A stretch of 64,000 nucleotides of DNA, taken from positions 310,001 through 374,000 of the forward strand of contig NZ_JAWHTC010000005.1 in assembly GCF_032586155.1 (NCBI RefSeq), read 5' to 3'. The DNA comes from JAWHTC01 sp032586155. GTDB taxonomy: Bacteria > Pseudomonadota > Alphaproteobacteria > Rhodobacterales > Rhodobacteraceae. A model generated the notes under the pieces. That model saw only the letters and a program-made list of their open reading frames with translations. It was not told where the DNA came from and made no database searches. The position numbers were made by a program, and so were the translations under genes. Below, piece after piece: positions 15,403 through 24,097 of the stretch; within the stretch, counting starts at the first letter, position 1; the number at the start of each line of letters is the position of its first letter.

Positions 15403-16308
15403 ATGAGCCTTGTGCTTGGTATGCTGCTGGACGCCATTTTCGGTGAACCCCGGGTGATCTGGAGCCGGGTGCCGCATCCGGCGGTGCTGATGGGGCAGGC
15501 CGTGGGCTGGTGCGATACCCGGTTCAACGGCGGCGAGATGCGACAGATTAAGGGCGTGATGGTGCTGTTGGTGCTGGTGATCGCATCTGCGGTGCTGGGT
15601 TGGATGCTGTCGGCGCTGGGTTGGGTGGTTGAGGCGCTGGTCGTAGCAGTGCTGCTGGCGCAGAAATCGCTGGTGGATCACGTGCAGGCAGTGTCGCAAG
15701 GCCTGCGCATGTCGCTGGCCGACGGGCGCCGCGCAGTGGCGATGATTGTGGGCCGTGACACGGGCGAACTGGATCAGGCGGCGGTGTCGCGGGCGGCGAT
15801 CGAAAGCGCGGCCGAGAACTTCAGTGACGGAGTGCTCGCGCCGGTCTTCTGGTTCATGGTGGCGGGGTTGCCGGGGCTCTTGGTTTACAAGATCACCAAT
15901 ACCGCCGACAGCATGATCGGCTATCGCACCGAGCGACATGAAGCGTTTGGTTGGGCCGCGGCGCGGTTTGATGACCTTTTGAACCTGATTCCGGCACGGC
16001 TGACTGCGCTCTTGATGGTGCTGATCCATCGCCGATGGGACGATTGGCGCGAGATTGTCAGAGAGGCGCGCCAGCACCGTTCGCCCAACGCGGGCTGGCC
16101 TGAGGCCGCGCTGGCGCGGGTGCTGGACGTGGCGCTATCAGGGCCGCGATCCTATGAGGGCGAGATGCGGGACTTTGCCTGGGTTAATGGCAGCGGTAAT
16201 CGTGACAGCGGACCACGCGAGATCGAGGCGGCCTGCCGGGCGCTGTGGCAGGTCTGGGCCGGACTGCTGGGCGTGGCGATGATGATGTGGGTTTTCGCAC
16301 TGGTATGA
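15403..16308 (+). CDS. cbiB: adenosylcobinamide-phosphate synthase
   Basis: A 301-residue integral membrane protein of the CbiB/CobD family that joins the aminopropanol linker to adenosylcobyric acid. Typical are the N-terminal LDAIFGEPRVIWSRVPHPAVLMG, the soluble-loop signature AAIESAAENFSDGVLAPVFWF, and KITNTADSMIGYRTERHEAFGWAAARFDDLLNLIPARLTA. About five hydrophobic helices are visible. The ATG at 15403 has GGAGG 6-10 bases upstream. It follows cobC by 40 bases and closes the corrin block on the plus strand. Confidence 0.95.
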   Translation: MSLVLGMLLDAIFGEPRVIWSRVPHPAVLMGQAVGWCDTRFNGGEMRQIKGVMVLLVLVIASAVLGWMLSALGWVVEALVVAVLLAQKSLVDHVQAVSQGLRMSLADGRRAVAMIVGRDTGELDQAAVSRAAIESAAENFSDGVLAPVFWFMVAGLPGLLVYKITNTADSMIGYRTERHEAFGWAAARFDDLLNLIPARLTALLMVLIHRRWDDWREIVREARQHRSPNAGWPEAALARVLDVALSGPRSYEGEMRDFAWVNGSGNRDSGPREIEAACRALWQVWAGLLGVAMMMWVFALV

Positions 16309-16360
16309 GGCTTGGAAGCTGTTAACCTTTTTCGGAACGATATCGACGGTAGGTGTAACA

Positions 16361-17533
16361 ATGCGCTTGATTCTGATCGCCGCGGCCCTGGTGGCCGGGG
16401 CAAATGCGGCCTTCGCCCAAACTTCTTGTGGTGGCAATTTCTCAAGTTTCGTCAAAGGATTGAAGAAAGAGGCTGTGGCGATGGGCCATGCATCCGCCTC
16501 GGTGGACAAGTTCTTTGCCTCGGCACGGATCGACAAGAAGGTGCTCAAGGCCGACCGGGCGCAGGGTGTGTTCCAGATGGATTTCACCACTTTTGCGCGG
16601 CGATTGATCAGCTCGGGTCGTCTCAACACAGGACGCTCGAAGGCCAAGCAACATAACCGGGTGTTCGATGCGGTCGAGGCGCGTTACGGCGTGTCACGTG
16701 GCGTGCTGCTGGCATTCTGGGCGTTCGAGACGGATTACGGCGGGTTCCAGGGCAATTTCAACACGCTCAATGCCCTGGTGACGCTGGCGCATGATTGTCG
16801 CCGTCCGCACCTGTTCCGACCGCAGATTTTCTCGGCGCTGGAGTTGTATGAACGCGGGGACTTCTCGCCCACCCGGACCACGGGCGCCTGGGCCGGGGAA
16901 ATCGGCATGGTGCAGATGCTGCCCAAGGACATCATTGACAACGGGGTTGACGGTGATGGCGACGGTAAGGTGCGGCTGAAGACCTCGGTGCCGGATGCTT
17001 TGATGTCGGGCGGTAAGATGCTGCAGCACCTCGGTTGGCGTGCCGGTGAGCCCTGGCTGCAGGAGGTGGCGGCGCCGTCTAATTTAGACTGGTCCAAGAC
17101 CGGGCTGAACACGCAGATGAAGGCCAGCGATTGGGCCAAACTGGGGGTGAAACCGCGTCACGGGCAATTGGCTGAGCATCTGCCAGCGTCGATCATCCTG
17201 CCGCAGGGGCGCAAGGGTCCAGCCTTTATCGCCTATCCGAATTTTCGGGTTTATTTCGAGTGGAATCAGAGCTTCACCTATGTTCTGACCGCGGCGTACT
17301 TTGCCAATCGGCTGGAAGGTGGGCCGGTGTTCAATCCGGGCAAGCCCGACAAGGGGCTGTCAGGCGCGCAGATGAAACAGCTGCAGAAGAAACTGGCACA
17401 ACGCGGTTATGACGTCGGCAAGATCGACGGCATCCTGGGCGCGGGGACACGGGCGGCGGTGCAGGACGTGCAAAAGAAGTTGGGGATGCCGGCGGATGCC
17501 TGGCCGACATTGGCACTGCTCAAGCGGCTTTGA
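16361..17533 (+). CDS. lytic murein transglycosylase (SLT_2 type) with C-terminal PG-binding domain
   Basis: A 390-residue exported enzyme. A signal peptide ends near AFAQ-TSC (residue 20). The MltB-like SLT_2 domain covers about 24-320 with the catalytic Glu123 in FWAFETDYGG, followed by GEIGMVQMLPKDI. A peptidoglycan-binding type 1 domain lies at about 333-390 (KGLSGAQMKQLQKKLAQRGY...IDGILGAGTRAAVQDVQKKLG). It cleaves glycan strands non-hydrolytically in the periplasm. No lipobox Cys directly follows the signal peptide. A terminator hairpin lies just after the stop. Confidence 0.93.
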   Translation: MRLILIAAALVAGANAAFAQTSCGGNFSSFVKGLKKEAVAMGHASASVDKFFASARIDKKVLKADRAQGVFQMDFTTFARRLISSGRLNTGRSKAKQHNRVFDAVEARYGVSRGVLLAFWAFETDYGGFQGNFNTLNALVTLAHDCRRPHLFRPQIFSALELYERGDFSPTRTTGAWAGEIGMVQMLPKDIIDNGVDGDGDGKVRLKTSVPDALMSGGKMLQHLGWRAGEPWLQEVAAPSNLDWSKTGLNTQMKASDWAKLGVKPRHGQLAEHLPASIILPQGRKGPAFIAYPNFRVYFEWNQSFTYVLTAAYFANRLEGGPVFNPGKPDKGLSGAQMKQLQKKLAQRGYDVGKIDGILGAGTRAAVQDVQKKLGMPADAWPTLALLKRL

Positions 17534-17540
17534 ACGGAAG

Positions 17541-17571
17541 ACCCCGGAGGCATGGCCCCCGGGGCTTTGTT
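17541..17571 (+). terminator. Rho-independent-like terminator after the transglycosylase gene
   Basis: ACCCCGG and CCGGGGCT form a GC-rich stem around a loop of about 10 bases, followed by TTTGTTGG. The U-run is short, so termination may be partial. It lies 8 bases after the stop codon and before the convergent metallopeptidase gene. Confidence 0.6.
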
Positions 17572-17586
17572 GGTTCGGGCTTCAAA

Positions 17587-19878
17587 TTACTCCAGATCGC
17601 GCGGTGGCTTCACCGGGTTGAGCAGCTCGCGCAGCCTGCGGGACTCGCTGGCTTTCTGCGAGGCCGGGTTCAACTCCATTTGGCGCAGCTGGCGCAGCGG
17701 GAGTTTTTGCCGCTTGCTGGCATTTTCGGCAATCTTGGCCTGCAACGCGACATAGTCCAGGCCGGAGATCTGGCGCATCACCACGCTGACACGGTCAAGC
17801 TCGACCTGAAGTTCCGGGCTGGCCTCACGCCGGAGCTGGGCGATGAAGGCGTCGATCCGCTCGGCCATCTTCGCGTCGATCAGCGTGCCGCCTGAGCCTG
17901 CGAATTTGTGCAACTGTTCGCGGTTGCCAAGCACGGCGCCGAACTCGGCAAAGCGGCTGGCAATGGCGAAGGCCTCGCGTTGCAGGACGGGCTGATTGAG
18001 GATGAGCAGCGCCAGTTCCGGCGAGTTCTCATAGTAGGCCTGGATCATCTGGCGGCCGCCGGAAAACTCGACCATACCCAGATCGCGGAATTGGCGCAGG
18101 TCTGAGAGCATTTTCTCGGGTTTTTCCGAAACCGCAGCGGCGACTTTGGAGGCGACGCAGGAGACAGGCTCGGGCACGTTGACCCAGTTATAGTACATGA
18201 TTTCCTGAGCATCCGAGCGCGAAGAACCGCTGAGATTACCAGAGAGCGATGCCCAGTAGTCCTCGAAGTCGTCATGATACGACCCCCAAAGCGTTTGATT
18301 GAGCATGGTTGCCAGGGTCACGCGATTGGCGGTGTTGTCGTCGCCATAATCGTCGCGGCCACGGTCTTGGTTACCGCCATTGTCGTCGTTGGCACTGTCG
18401 AGCATGTCGATCAGAGCGGCAGCGACGCGGCCTTCTGTGCGATTGCCATCGCGGTTGGAACTGGAGAAGTTCTCCAGGTTGCGCCCCGGGCTGCCCTCGT
18501 TCCAGTTGAAGACGCCATCGGGCCTTATCGAATGCTGGAAGGCGTTGGCCCAGCCTTCCGACCATGCCAGACCGGCGTGCTGGGTCACGTCGTTGAAGCT
18601 GTGCGACCCGCCCGGCGAAGGGTTATCGTCACCATAACCGTACCACATGATCGCATGAGCATATTCGTGGTGGAACACGTTGGGGCCATCGATGAACTGT
18701 TCCTCGTAGTCGATCTCTTCCCAGAACCTGTCCCAGTGGGTGCCGTCATCGACCGGGTAACAGGTGTCGACGAAACCGGGATCGCGGTCGCCCACGGTGG
18801 TGGAGTGATTCCAGGCGGTGTTGAGGAAGTTGAAGACAATCAGCGTGTCGGCATCGGACCCGGCGGTTTCTGATCCGAAGTTCAGGTCGGTGCCTTCGCT
18901 GAGGTCGTCATGGGTGGATGATTTCCAGCGATAGGTGCTGTCGATGCCGTCGCAATCCTGAACCCGGAAGCGCGAATTGTTGGTTTCGAACTTGTAGTAG
19001 ATGTCGCGGCCATCCTGCAGCCAGCCGTCATCGTTGTTGACCGAGACTGACCAGTTGCCGCTCCAGTCGGTGATCGTGGTGCGCAGATGCTCGTCAAATC
19101 CGAAATCGTCGTCATAGACCTTGACGGTGGCATTCACCAGCGGTCGCACGGTGCCGTCGAAATCAACGAAGGTAAGCCGTCCGCGCACGGTGATCGGGTC
19201 CTCGGGCGACCATGACTTTTCCTCGTTTTGCAGAAGATAGCGTTTCTCCATCTCATCCAGACCCGATGGGCGCACGACAAGCCCCTGGCGTTCGTGCGGC
19301 TTGACCAGATCCTGCATGATGTCAGGCAGGCGGATCGCGTCGCCGTCGAGAAGCCGCAGATCGGGATCATCCGGATTGGCGCGCAGATGGTCCTCGAACC
19401 GCATGTGACGCGCGTCGCGTTCATCTCGCTGTTTCATCTTGCGGTCGCGGATGCGGACGTCTCCGTTTTCACTGATGTCGACATAGCGCGTCAGCTTGGC
19501 CGAGAAGCCTTCTTTCTCGCCACTGCTCCCTTCGAGCAGGAAGGTGACGCGATAACGGCCCGGCTTTTCGGGTTTGAGTGTGTAGGCAAATTCTTTTGCA
19601 TCACGAGAGATTTCCTCGCGCCTTTCGTCGATGGTCTGGTTGGCAAAGATCGTCTCGCCCAGCAGTTCGACGGTGACGCGCATCAATGGGCTGCCGACTT
19701 CGGCCGAATTGGCCAGGGCGATCGCAAGCGTGATGCCATCGGCCGGGTCGCCGCGGAATTGTTCGATCTTGTGGCTGAGTTCAATTGGCCGGGTGGCTTG
19801 GTGTGCCAGCGTTGGTGATACAAGTGCCAGTGCGGCGGCGGTGGCAGTAGATAAAAGTAAAGGTCTTGCAAGTTTCAT
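17587..19878 (-). CDS. secreted zinc metallopeptidase-like protein of unrecognised family
   Basis: A 763-residue exported protein. A signal peptide (MKLARPLLLSTATAAALALVSPTLA) is followed by two beta-rich segments: about 25-130 resembles an Ig-like fold (LELLGET...TLKPEKPGRYRVTF) and about 225-300 looks like a carbohydrate- or transthyretin-like beta domain. The catalytic core has H404-E405-Y-A-H408 in HHEYAHAIMW, with a conserved-looking SEGWANAF about 50 residues later that could supply the third zinc ligand, as in gluzincins. The C-terminal 200 residues are helical and charged. Start ATG at 19878 with AGGAG upstream. I cannot place it in a named peptidase family. Confidence 0.8.
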   Translation of the reverse strand: MKLARPLLLSTATAAALALVSPTLAHQATRPIELSHKIEQFRGDPADGITLAIALANSAEVGSPLMRVTVELLGETIFANQTIDERREEISRDAKEFAYTLKPEKPGRYRVTFLLEGSSGEKEGFSAKLTRYVDISENGDVRIRDRKMKQRDERDARHMRFEDHLRANPDDPDLRLLDGDAIRLPDIMQDLVKPHERQGLVVRPSGLDEMEKRYLLQNEEKSWSPEDPITVRGRLTFVDFDGTVRPLVNATVKVYDDDFGFDEHLRTTITDWSGNWSVSVNNDDGWLQDGRDIYYKFETNNSRFRVQDCDGIDSTYRWKSSTHDDLSEGTDLNFGSETAGSDADTLIVFNFLNTAWNHSTTVGDRDPGFVDTCYPVDDGTHWDRFWEEIDYEEQFIDGPNVFHHEYAHAIMWYGYGDDNPSPGGSHSFNDVTQHAGLAWSEGWANAFQHSIRPDGVFNWNEGSPGRNLENFSSSNRDGNRTEGRVAAALIDMLDSANDDNGGNQDRGRDDYGDDNTANRVTLATMLNQTLWGSYHDDFEDYWASLSGNLSGSSRSDAQEIMYYNWVNVPEPVSCVASKVAAAVSEKPEKMLSDLRQFRDLGMVEFSGGRQMIQAYYENSPELALLILNQPVLQREAFAIASRFAEFGAVLGNREQLHKFAGSGGTLIDAKMAERIDAFIAQLRREASPELQVELDRVSVVMRQISGLDYVALQAKIAENASKRQKLPLRQLRQMELNPASQKASESRRLRELLNPVKPPRDLE

Positions 19879-20354
19879 TGTCAGCTCCTGTTGATGAAAA
19901 GTCAGAGCTGCTCGCCTCGTGCGCGAAAACTGCGCGAAACAAAATGTGTTGTTCTGCCTTCGAGTGTCGCACGAAACCGAGAGTTTGTGAGGTTGGGAAT
20001 GCCATACCTTTTCGGGTATTGGCGGAAACTCGCTCAACCGAAAGGTTGAATTCCCCTTTGCACCGGTCTTGTTGTGGACTACCCGGCAGCCGCGGACAGG
20101 CAAGCGACAACTGCGGCAAGGATTATCCGCACATCGTTGCAGCTCTGAGCCTTGGCCAAGACGCCCACATGAATGACCCGGGTTTGGAGCTTGTGTCGGC
20201 ATGGGGGCAGGAATTTCACTTGTTAAAGGAGTTGACAGTGTTGGGTTGCCTCTGTCAGTCTATTTTAGAACCAAAGGTTCATTTAATGAACCGATTGACG
20301 ATTGAATACCAACGCGCGCGTGTGTAGCAGCCGGCGAAATTCAAAGGACAGGAA
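19879..20354. other. divergent intergenic region with promoter and operator sequences
   Basis: This 476-base gap separates the minus-strand metallopeptidase from the plus-strand aldehyde dehydrogenase operon. I see no convincing gene. It holds a TTGACA hexamer at 20232-20237 and a compound palindrome at 20268-20292 (listed separately). The half near the peptidase contains its AGGAG ribosome site but no clear promoter hexamers. Confidence 0.5.
20232..20292 (+). promoter_or_regulatory. candidate promoter and compound operator upstream of the aldehyde dehydrogenase operon
   Basis: TTGACA at 20232-20237 is a perfect -35 hexamer; the -10 region is weak (TATTTT at 20261 is spaced too far). Downstream, three alternating half-sites GAACC (20268), GGTTC (20276) and GAACC (20288) form overlapping palindromes; the larger is GGTTCATT-T-AATGAACC, perfect over 17 bases. 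The position over the start region suggests repressor binding. The cognate regulator is not adjacent. Confidence 0.55.
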
Positions 20355-21839
20355 ATGACCGTTCAAGAGCGTATCAATGCATTGCGGGAAAAAGCCATCG
20401 CTGAGCAAAAACTGTTTATCGACGGCAAGTGGGTGGATGGCGAAGGCGAACCGCTTGAGGTGGTCTCGCCGATCGACGGTCAGGTTCTGACTACGGCCGA
20501 ACGGGCCAGCGCCGCTGATGTGAACCGTGCCGTTGCAGCGGCGCGCCAGGCGTTCGAGGATGGGCGGTGGTCGAAAATGGCGCCAGCCGGGCGCAAGAAG
20601 GTGCTGCACCGGATTGCTGATCTAATCGAAGAGCGCGCGATCGAACTGACCGTGCTGGGCGTGCGCGACAACGGCACCGAGTTCAACATGGCCATCAAGG
20701 CCGAAGCGGGGTCGGCGGCGGGGACGTTCCGCTATTACGCTGAGGCCGTGGACAAGATTTACGGCGAGGTTGCGCCGACGTCACCGGATGTCTTGGGGTT
20801 GGTGCACAAAACGCCAGTGGGGGTTGTAGGGGCGATTGTGCCGTGGAACTTCCCTCTGATGATCGGAGCGTGGAAACTGGCCCCGGCGCTGGCGACGGGC
20901 AATTCAGTGGTGCTGAAGCCGGCGGAAACGGCTTCGCTGTCGCTGTTGAACTTGGCCGAGATCTGCGCCGAGGCAGGTCTGCCCGACGGGGTGTTGAATG
21001 TGGTAACAGGGCAGGGGTCGGTGACCGGCGAGGCGATTGCCATGTCGATGGACGTGGACGTGCTGGTCTTTACCGGGTCAGGCGGAGTGGGGCGACGGCT
21101 GCTGGAATACTCGGCGGCGTCCAATCTGAAACGGGTCTATCTGGAGTTGGGTGGCAAGAGCCCGAACATTGTATTCGCGGATGCGCCGGACCTCGAGAAA
21201 GCGGCGGCGGTGTCAGCGGCGGGAATCTTCCGCAATTCGGGGCAGGTCTGTGTCGCCGGATCGCGGCTGCTGGTCGAGCGGTCGATTCATGACGAATTTG
21301 TCGACGCCTTGTCCCGGCATGCTGCCGCGTTCAAGGTGGGCGACCCGTTGGATTTGACCTCGCAGATTGGCGCGGTCAATTCCATGGTACAGCTGGAGGG
21401 CAACCTTGGATTTGTTTCGGACGCCACGGCGCAAGGGGCCGAATTGGCGCTGGGCGGGGGGCGTATCCTGGAAAGCACCGGGGGCTATTACATGGAACCC
21501 ACGGTTCTGACCGGGGTGAAGCCCGACGACCGGGTGTTCCGGGAAGAGGTGTTCGGTCCGGTTCTGGCCGTGACCGCATTTGACAGCGACGAGGAGGCCA
21601 TCGCCTTGGCCAATGGCACGGATTACGGGCTCTCTGCCGGGGTCTGGACAGGAAGCCTCAGCCGCACACACAAGATGGTGGCGGGGATACGTTCAGGGAT
21701 AGTGCACGTGAACACCTATGGTGGCTCGGACAACACGGTGCCGCTGGGCGGGGTTAAACAGTCGGGCAATGGCCATGACAAGTCGATGCATGCGATAGAG
21801 AAGTATCTGGACCTGAAAACGGCCTGGATCCAGTTGTGA
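20355..21839 (+). CDS. NAD(P)-dependent aldehyde dehydrogenase
   Basis: A 494-residue class 1/2 aldehyde dehydrogenase. The cofactor-binding FTGSGGVGRRL, the general-base Glu264 in LELGGKSPN and the catalytic Cys299 in NSGQVCVAG are all intact, and length is normal. It most resembles PuuC/acetaldehyde-type enzymes rather than the ALDH7 family. As first gene of an operon with a PLP phospho-lyase-like enzyme and an APH-type kinase, it may oxidise the aldehyde released by the lyase (acetaldehyde from phosphoethanolamine, or a semialdehyde from phosphohydroxylysine). This pathway is inferred from gene content only. Confidence 0.93.
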   Translation: MTVQERINALREKAIAEQKLFIDGKWVDGEGEPLEVVSPIDGQVLTTAERASAADVNRAVAAARQAFEDGRWSKMAPAGRKKVLHRIADLIEERAIELTVLGVRDNGTEFNMAIKAEAGSAAGTFRYYAEAVDKIYGEVAPTSPDVLGLVHKTPVGVVGAIVPWNFPLMIGAWKLAPALATGNSVVLKPAETASLSLLNLAEICAEAGLPDGVLNVVTGQGSVTGEAIAMSMDVDVLVFTGSGGVGRRLLEYSAASNLKRVYLELGGKSPNIVFADAPDLEKAAAVSAAGIFRNSGQVCVAGSRLLVERSIHDEFVDALSRHAAAFKVGDPLDLTSQIGAVNSMVQLEGNLGFVSDATAQGAELALGGGRILESTGGYYMEPTVLTGVKPDDRVFREEVFGPVLAVTAFDSDEEAIALANGTDYGLSAGVWTGSLSRTHKMVAGIRSGIVHVNTYGGSDNTVPLGGVKQSGNGHDKSMHAIEKYLDLKTAWIQL

Positions 21840-21906
21840 GCGCGCCACGGTTTTTGGTACGAAGAATCGGCGTATGTGGGCCGATGATGTGCAAAAGGGG
21901 AGAGCG

Positions 21907-23169
21907 ATGACAGAGGCTTTGCTTGAGCGCCGCGAGCGCCTATTGGGGCCGCGTATGACCACGTTTTATGACGAACCGTTGCATCTTGTACGCGGCGCAG
22001 GCACGAGGCTTTGGGATGCAGAGGGACGCGAGTATCTCGATTGCTACAACAATGTTCCGCATGTGGGCCATTGCCACACCAAGGTGGTCGACGCAATCTG
22101 TGCGCAGGCGGCGATGCTCAACACCCATACGCGGTACCTGCATGACGGGATCGTCGACTATGCCGAGGACCTGACCAGCACATTTGCCGATCCGCTAAAT
22201 GCGATGATGTTCACCTGCACCGGGTCCGAGGCAAATGACATAGCCTTGCGTATGGCCCGCGCGATGACGGGTCAAACCGGCGTGATTGTCACCGATCATA
22301 CCTACCACGGAAATACCGATGCGGTGAGCCAGTTGAGCAGCACAAACCCGCCGCCCAACCGTTGGGACAATATCGAGTTCGTGCCTGCACCGGACAGTTA
22401 CCGGCCAATGTCGTCCGAGGATTGGGCCGGACATGTAAAGGCCGCAATTTCCAGGTTGGAAGAGCGGGGCCACGGGGTGTCGGCGCTGCTGATTTGCCCG
22501 TTCTTCGCCAATGAAGGGTTTCCCGACTTGCCCTCGGGTTGGGTCGTGCCTGCCGTCGAGGCGGTGCGTGCGGCTGGTGGCATGGTCATCGCCGACGAGG
22601 TGCAGCCGGGCTTTGGCCGCTTGGGCACGCATTTCTGGGGACACGAAAAAGCCGGTTTCCTGCCCGAGATTGCCACACTGGGCAAACCGATGGGCAACGG
22701 GCATCCGGTGGCGGGGGTTGTGACCTCGCGATCCGTAATGGAGGCGTTTCGGAAAACCTTTCGCTATTTCAATACCTTCGGTGGGAACCCGGTGAGCATG
22801 GCGGCGGCGCAGGCCACGTTGGACGTGATCCGCGAGGAGGGATTGCAGGAAAACGCCCGCGTCGTGGGGGATTATGTCCGTGAGGGGCTGCGTGACTTGG
22901 CCTCACGCCATGAATGTATCGGCGATGTGCGTGGCTCGGGCCTGTTCCTTGGGGCCGAACTGGTGCTGGATCGTGATGCCAAAACCCCGGCGACGGCGTT
23001 CACCAAACAGGTCGCCAACGCGGTGCGCCAAAAAGGGGTGCTGATGAACTTTCTCGGCATCCATTACAACGTGCTGAAAATCCGCCCGCCGATGGTGTTT
23101 TCTCGCGGGGACGCCGACAGGATGTTAAAGGCCGTCGACCAGGCTTTGTCGGAGGTGCCGCTTGCTTGA
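21907..23169 (+). CDS. class-III PLP enzyme, likely amino-alcohol phosphate phospho-lyase or aminotransferase
   Basis: A 420-residue class III aminotransferase-fold enzyme. GSEANDIALRMAR (about 100), VIADEVQPGFGRLG with the cofactor Asp (about 231) and the Schiff-base Lys260 in TLGKPMGNGHPVAGV are present. GNGHPVAGVVTSR and the short C-terminus resemble the AGXT2L1/AGXT2L2 branch, whose members split O-phosphoethanolamine or 5-phosphohydroxylysine into aldehyde, ammonia and phosphate. Immediate linkage to a sugar/amino-alcohol-type kinase supports this. Ordinary omega-transamination remains possible. The ATG at 21907 has GGGGAGAG upstream; the frame to 21874 is unsupported. Confidence 0.88.
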   Translation: MTEALLERRERLLGPRMTTFYDEPLHLVRGAGTRLWDAEGREYLDCYNNVPHVGHCHTKVVDAICAQAAMLNTHTRYLHDGIVDYAEDLTSTFADPLNAMMFTCTGSEANDIALRMARAMTGQTGVIVTDHTYHGNTDAVSQLSSTNPPPNRWDNIEFVPAPDSYRPMSSEDWAGHVKAAISRLEERGHGVSALLICPFFANEGFPDLPSGWVVPAVEAVRAAGGMVIADEVQPGFGRLGTHFWGHEKAGFLPEIATLGKPMGNGHPVAGVVTSRSVMEAFRKTFRYFNTFGGNPVSMAAAQATLDVIREEGLQENARVVGDYVREGLRDLASRHECIGDVRGSGLFLGAELVLDRDAKTPATAFTKQVANAVRQKGVLMNFLGIHYNVLKIRPPMVFSRGDADRMLKAVDQALSEVPLA

Positions 23170-24097
23170 TCTGGCGAGAGAAGCGGCGGGTCTTTGGGGC
23201 CTGGGGCATGCGCATGTCGAATTGGCGGCGCAGCGTGAAAACGTCGTGTTTCGCGTCACATCGCCCGAAGGGTATCTGGCGCTGAGATTTCACCGGCCCG
23301 GGTATCGCGACGCGGCGCAGCTGACGTCCGAGTTGCAATGGATGGACATGCTGGCCCGGGGCGGGCTGAGCGTGCCCGGCCCGATCCCTGCCGAGGACGG
23401 AGCGTTGATCCAAGCCCAGGGCAAGTACCTGATAGATATGCTGAAATGGCTACCCGGAAAACCCTTGGGTAAGGCCGGTGAATTGCGCGGGGTGACGGAC
23501 CGGGCTGACTTTTGCCACAAGCTGGGGGCGCAGATGGCCCTGATGCATGGGTTGAGCGATGAATGGGTGCGGCCGCAAGGGTTTACCCGGCCAAGCTGGG
23601 ATCGTGCGGGGCTGTTGGGCGAGGCACCGCTGTGGGGGCGGTTCTGGGATCATCCGCATTTGAGCGATGCCGAGCGCGCGTTGTTGCTGGAGGTGCGGCA
23701 ACATGCGGATGCGGCGTTGGCGGCGACTGAACCACATGCCGATTTCGGGCTGATCCATGCCGATTTGCTGAGTGAAAACATGCTGTTCGATGGCACGCGC
23801 CTGTCGTTTATCGATTTTGACGATGGCGGGTTTGGCTTTCGCGATTTCGAATTGGCGACCTTTTTGATGCGCTATGAGGATGCCTCTGACTATGCCGAGC
23901 TGCGCGCGGCGCTGTGTGAGGGCTATGCCACGCGGCGCAAGGTCAGACTCGACCAGCTGGACCTGTTCATATTGCTGCGGGCGCTGACTTATCCCGGTTG
24001 GATCATGGATCGACTGGGCGAACCGGGGGCAAAGGAAAGATCGGAACGGGCCATAGCGACCGCGGCGACACTGGCGCGGCGATGGCTTGGGAGATGA
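23162..24097 (+). CDS. APH-family phosphotransferase (HYKK/homoserine kinase II-like)
   Basis: A 311-residue kinase of the aminoglycoside phosphotransferase/choline kinase fold. The catalytic loop H199-A-D201-LLSEN and the metal-binding D218 in FIDFDDGG are intact; no membrane segment. It starts at TTG 23162, 8 bases inside the preceding gene, with GGAGG 6 bases upstream, so translation is coupled to the PLP enzyme. Close homologues include hydroxylysine kinase and choline/ethanolamine kinases; antibiotic resistance is unlikely in this setting. I infer that it phosphorylates the amino alcohol that the adjacent lyase consumes. Confidence 0.88.
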   Translation: MLDLAREAAGLWGLGHAHVELAAQRENVVFRVTSPEGYLALRFHRPGYRDAAQLTSELQWMDMLARGGLSVPGPIPAEDGALIQAQGKYLIDMLKWLPGKPLGKAGELRGVTDRADFCHKLGAQMALMHGLSDEWVRPQGFTRPSWDRAGLLGEAPLWGRFWDHPHLSDAERALLLEVRQHADAALAATEPHADFGLIHADLLSENMLFDGTRLSFIDFDDGGFGFRDFELATFLMRYEDASDYAELRAALCEGYATRRKVRLDQLDLFILLRALTYPGWIMDRLGEPGAKERSERAIATAATLARRWLGR

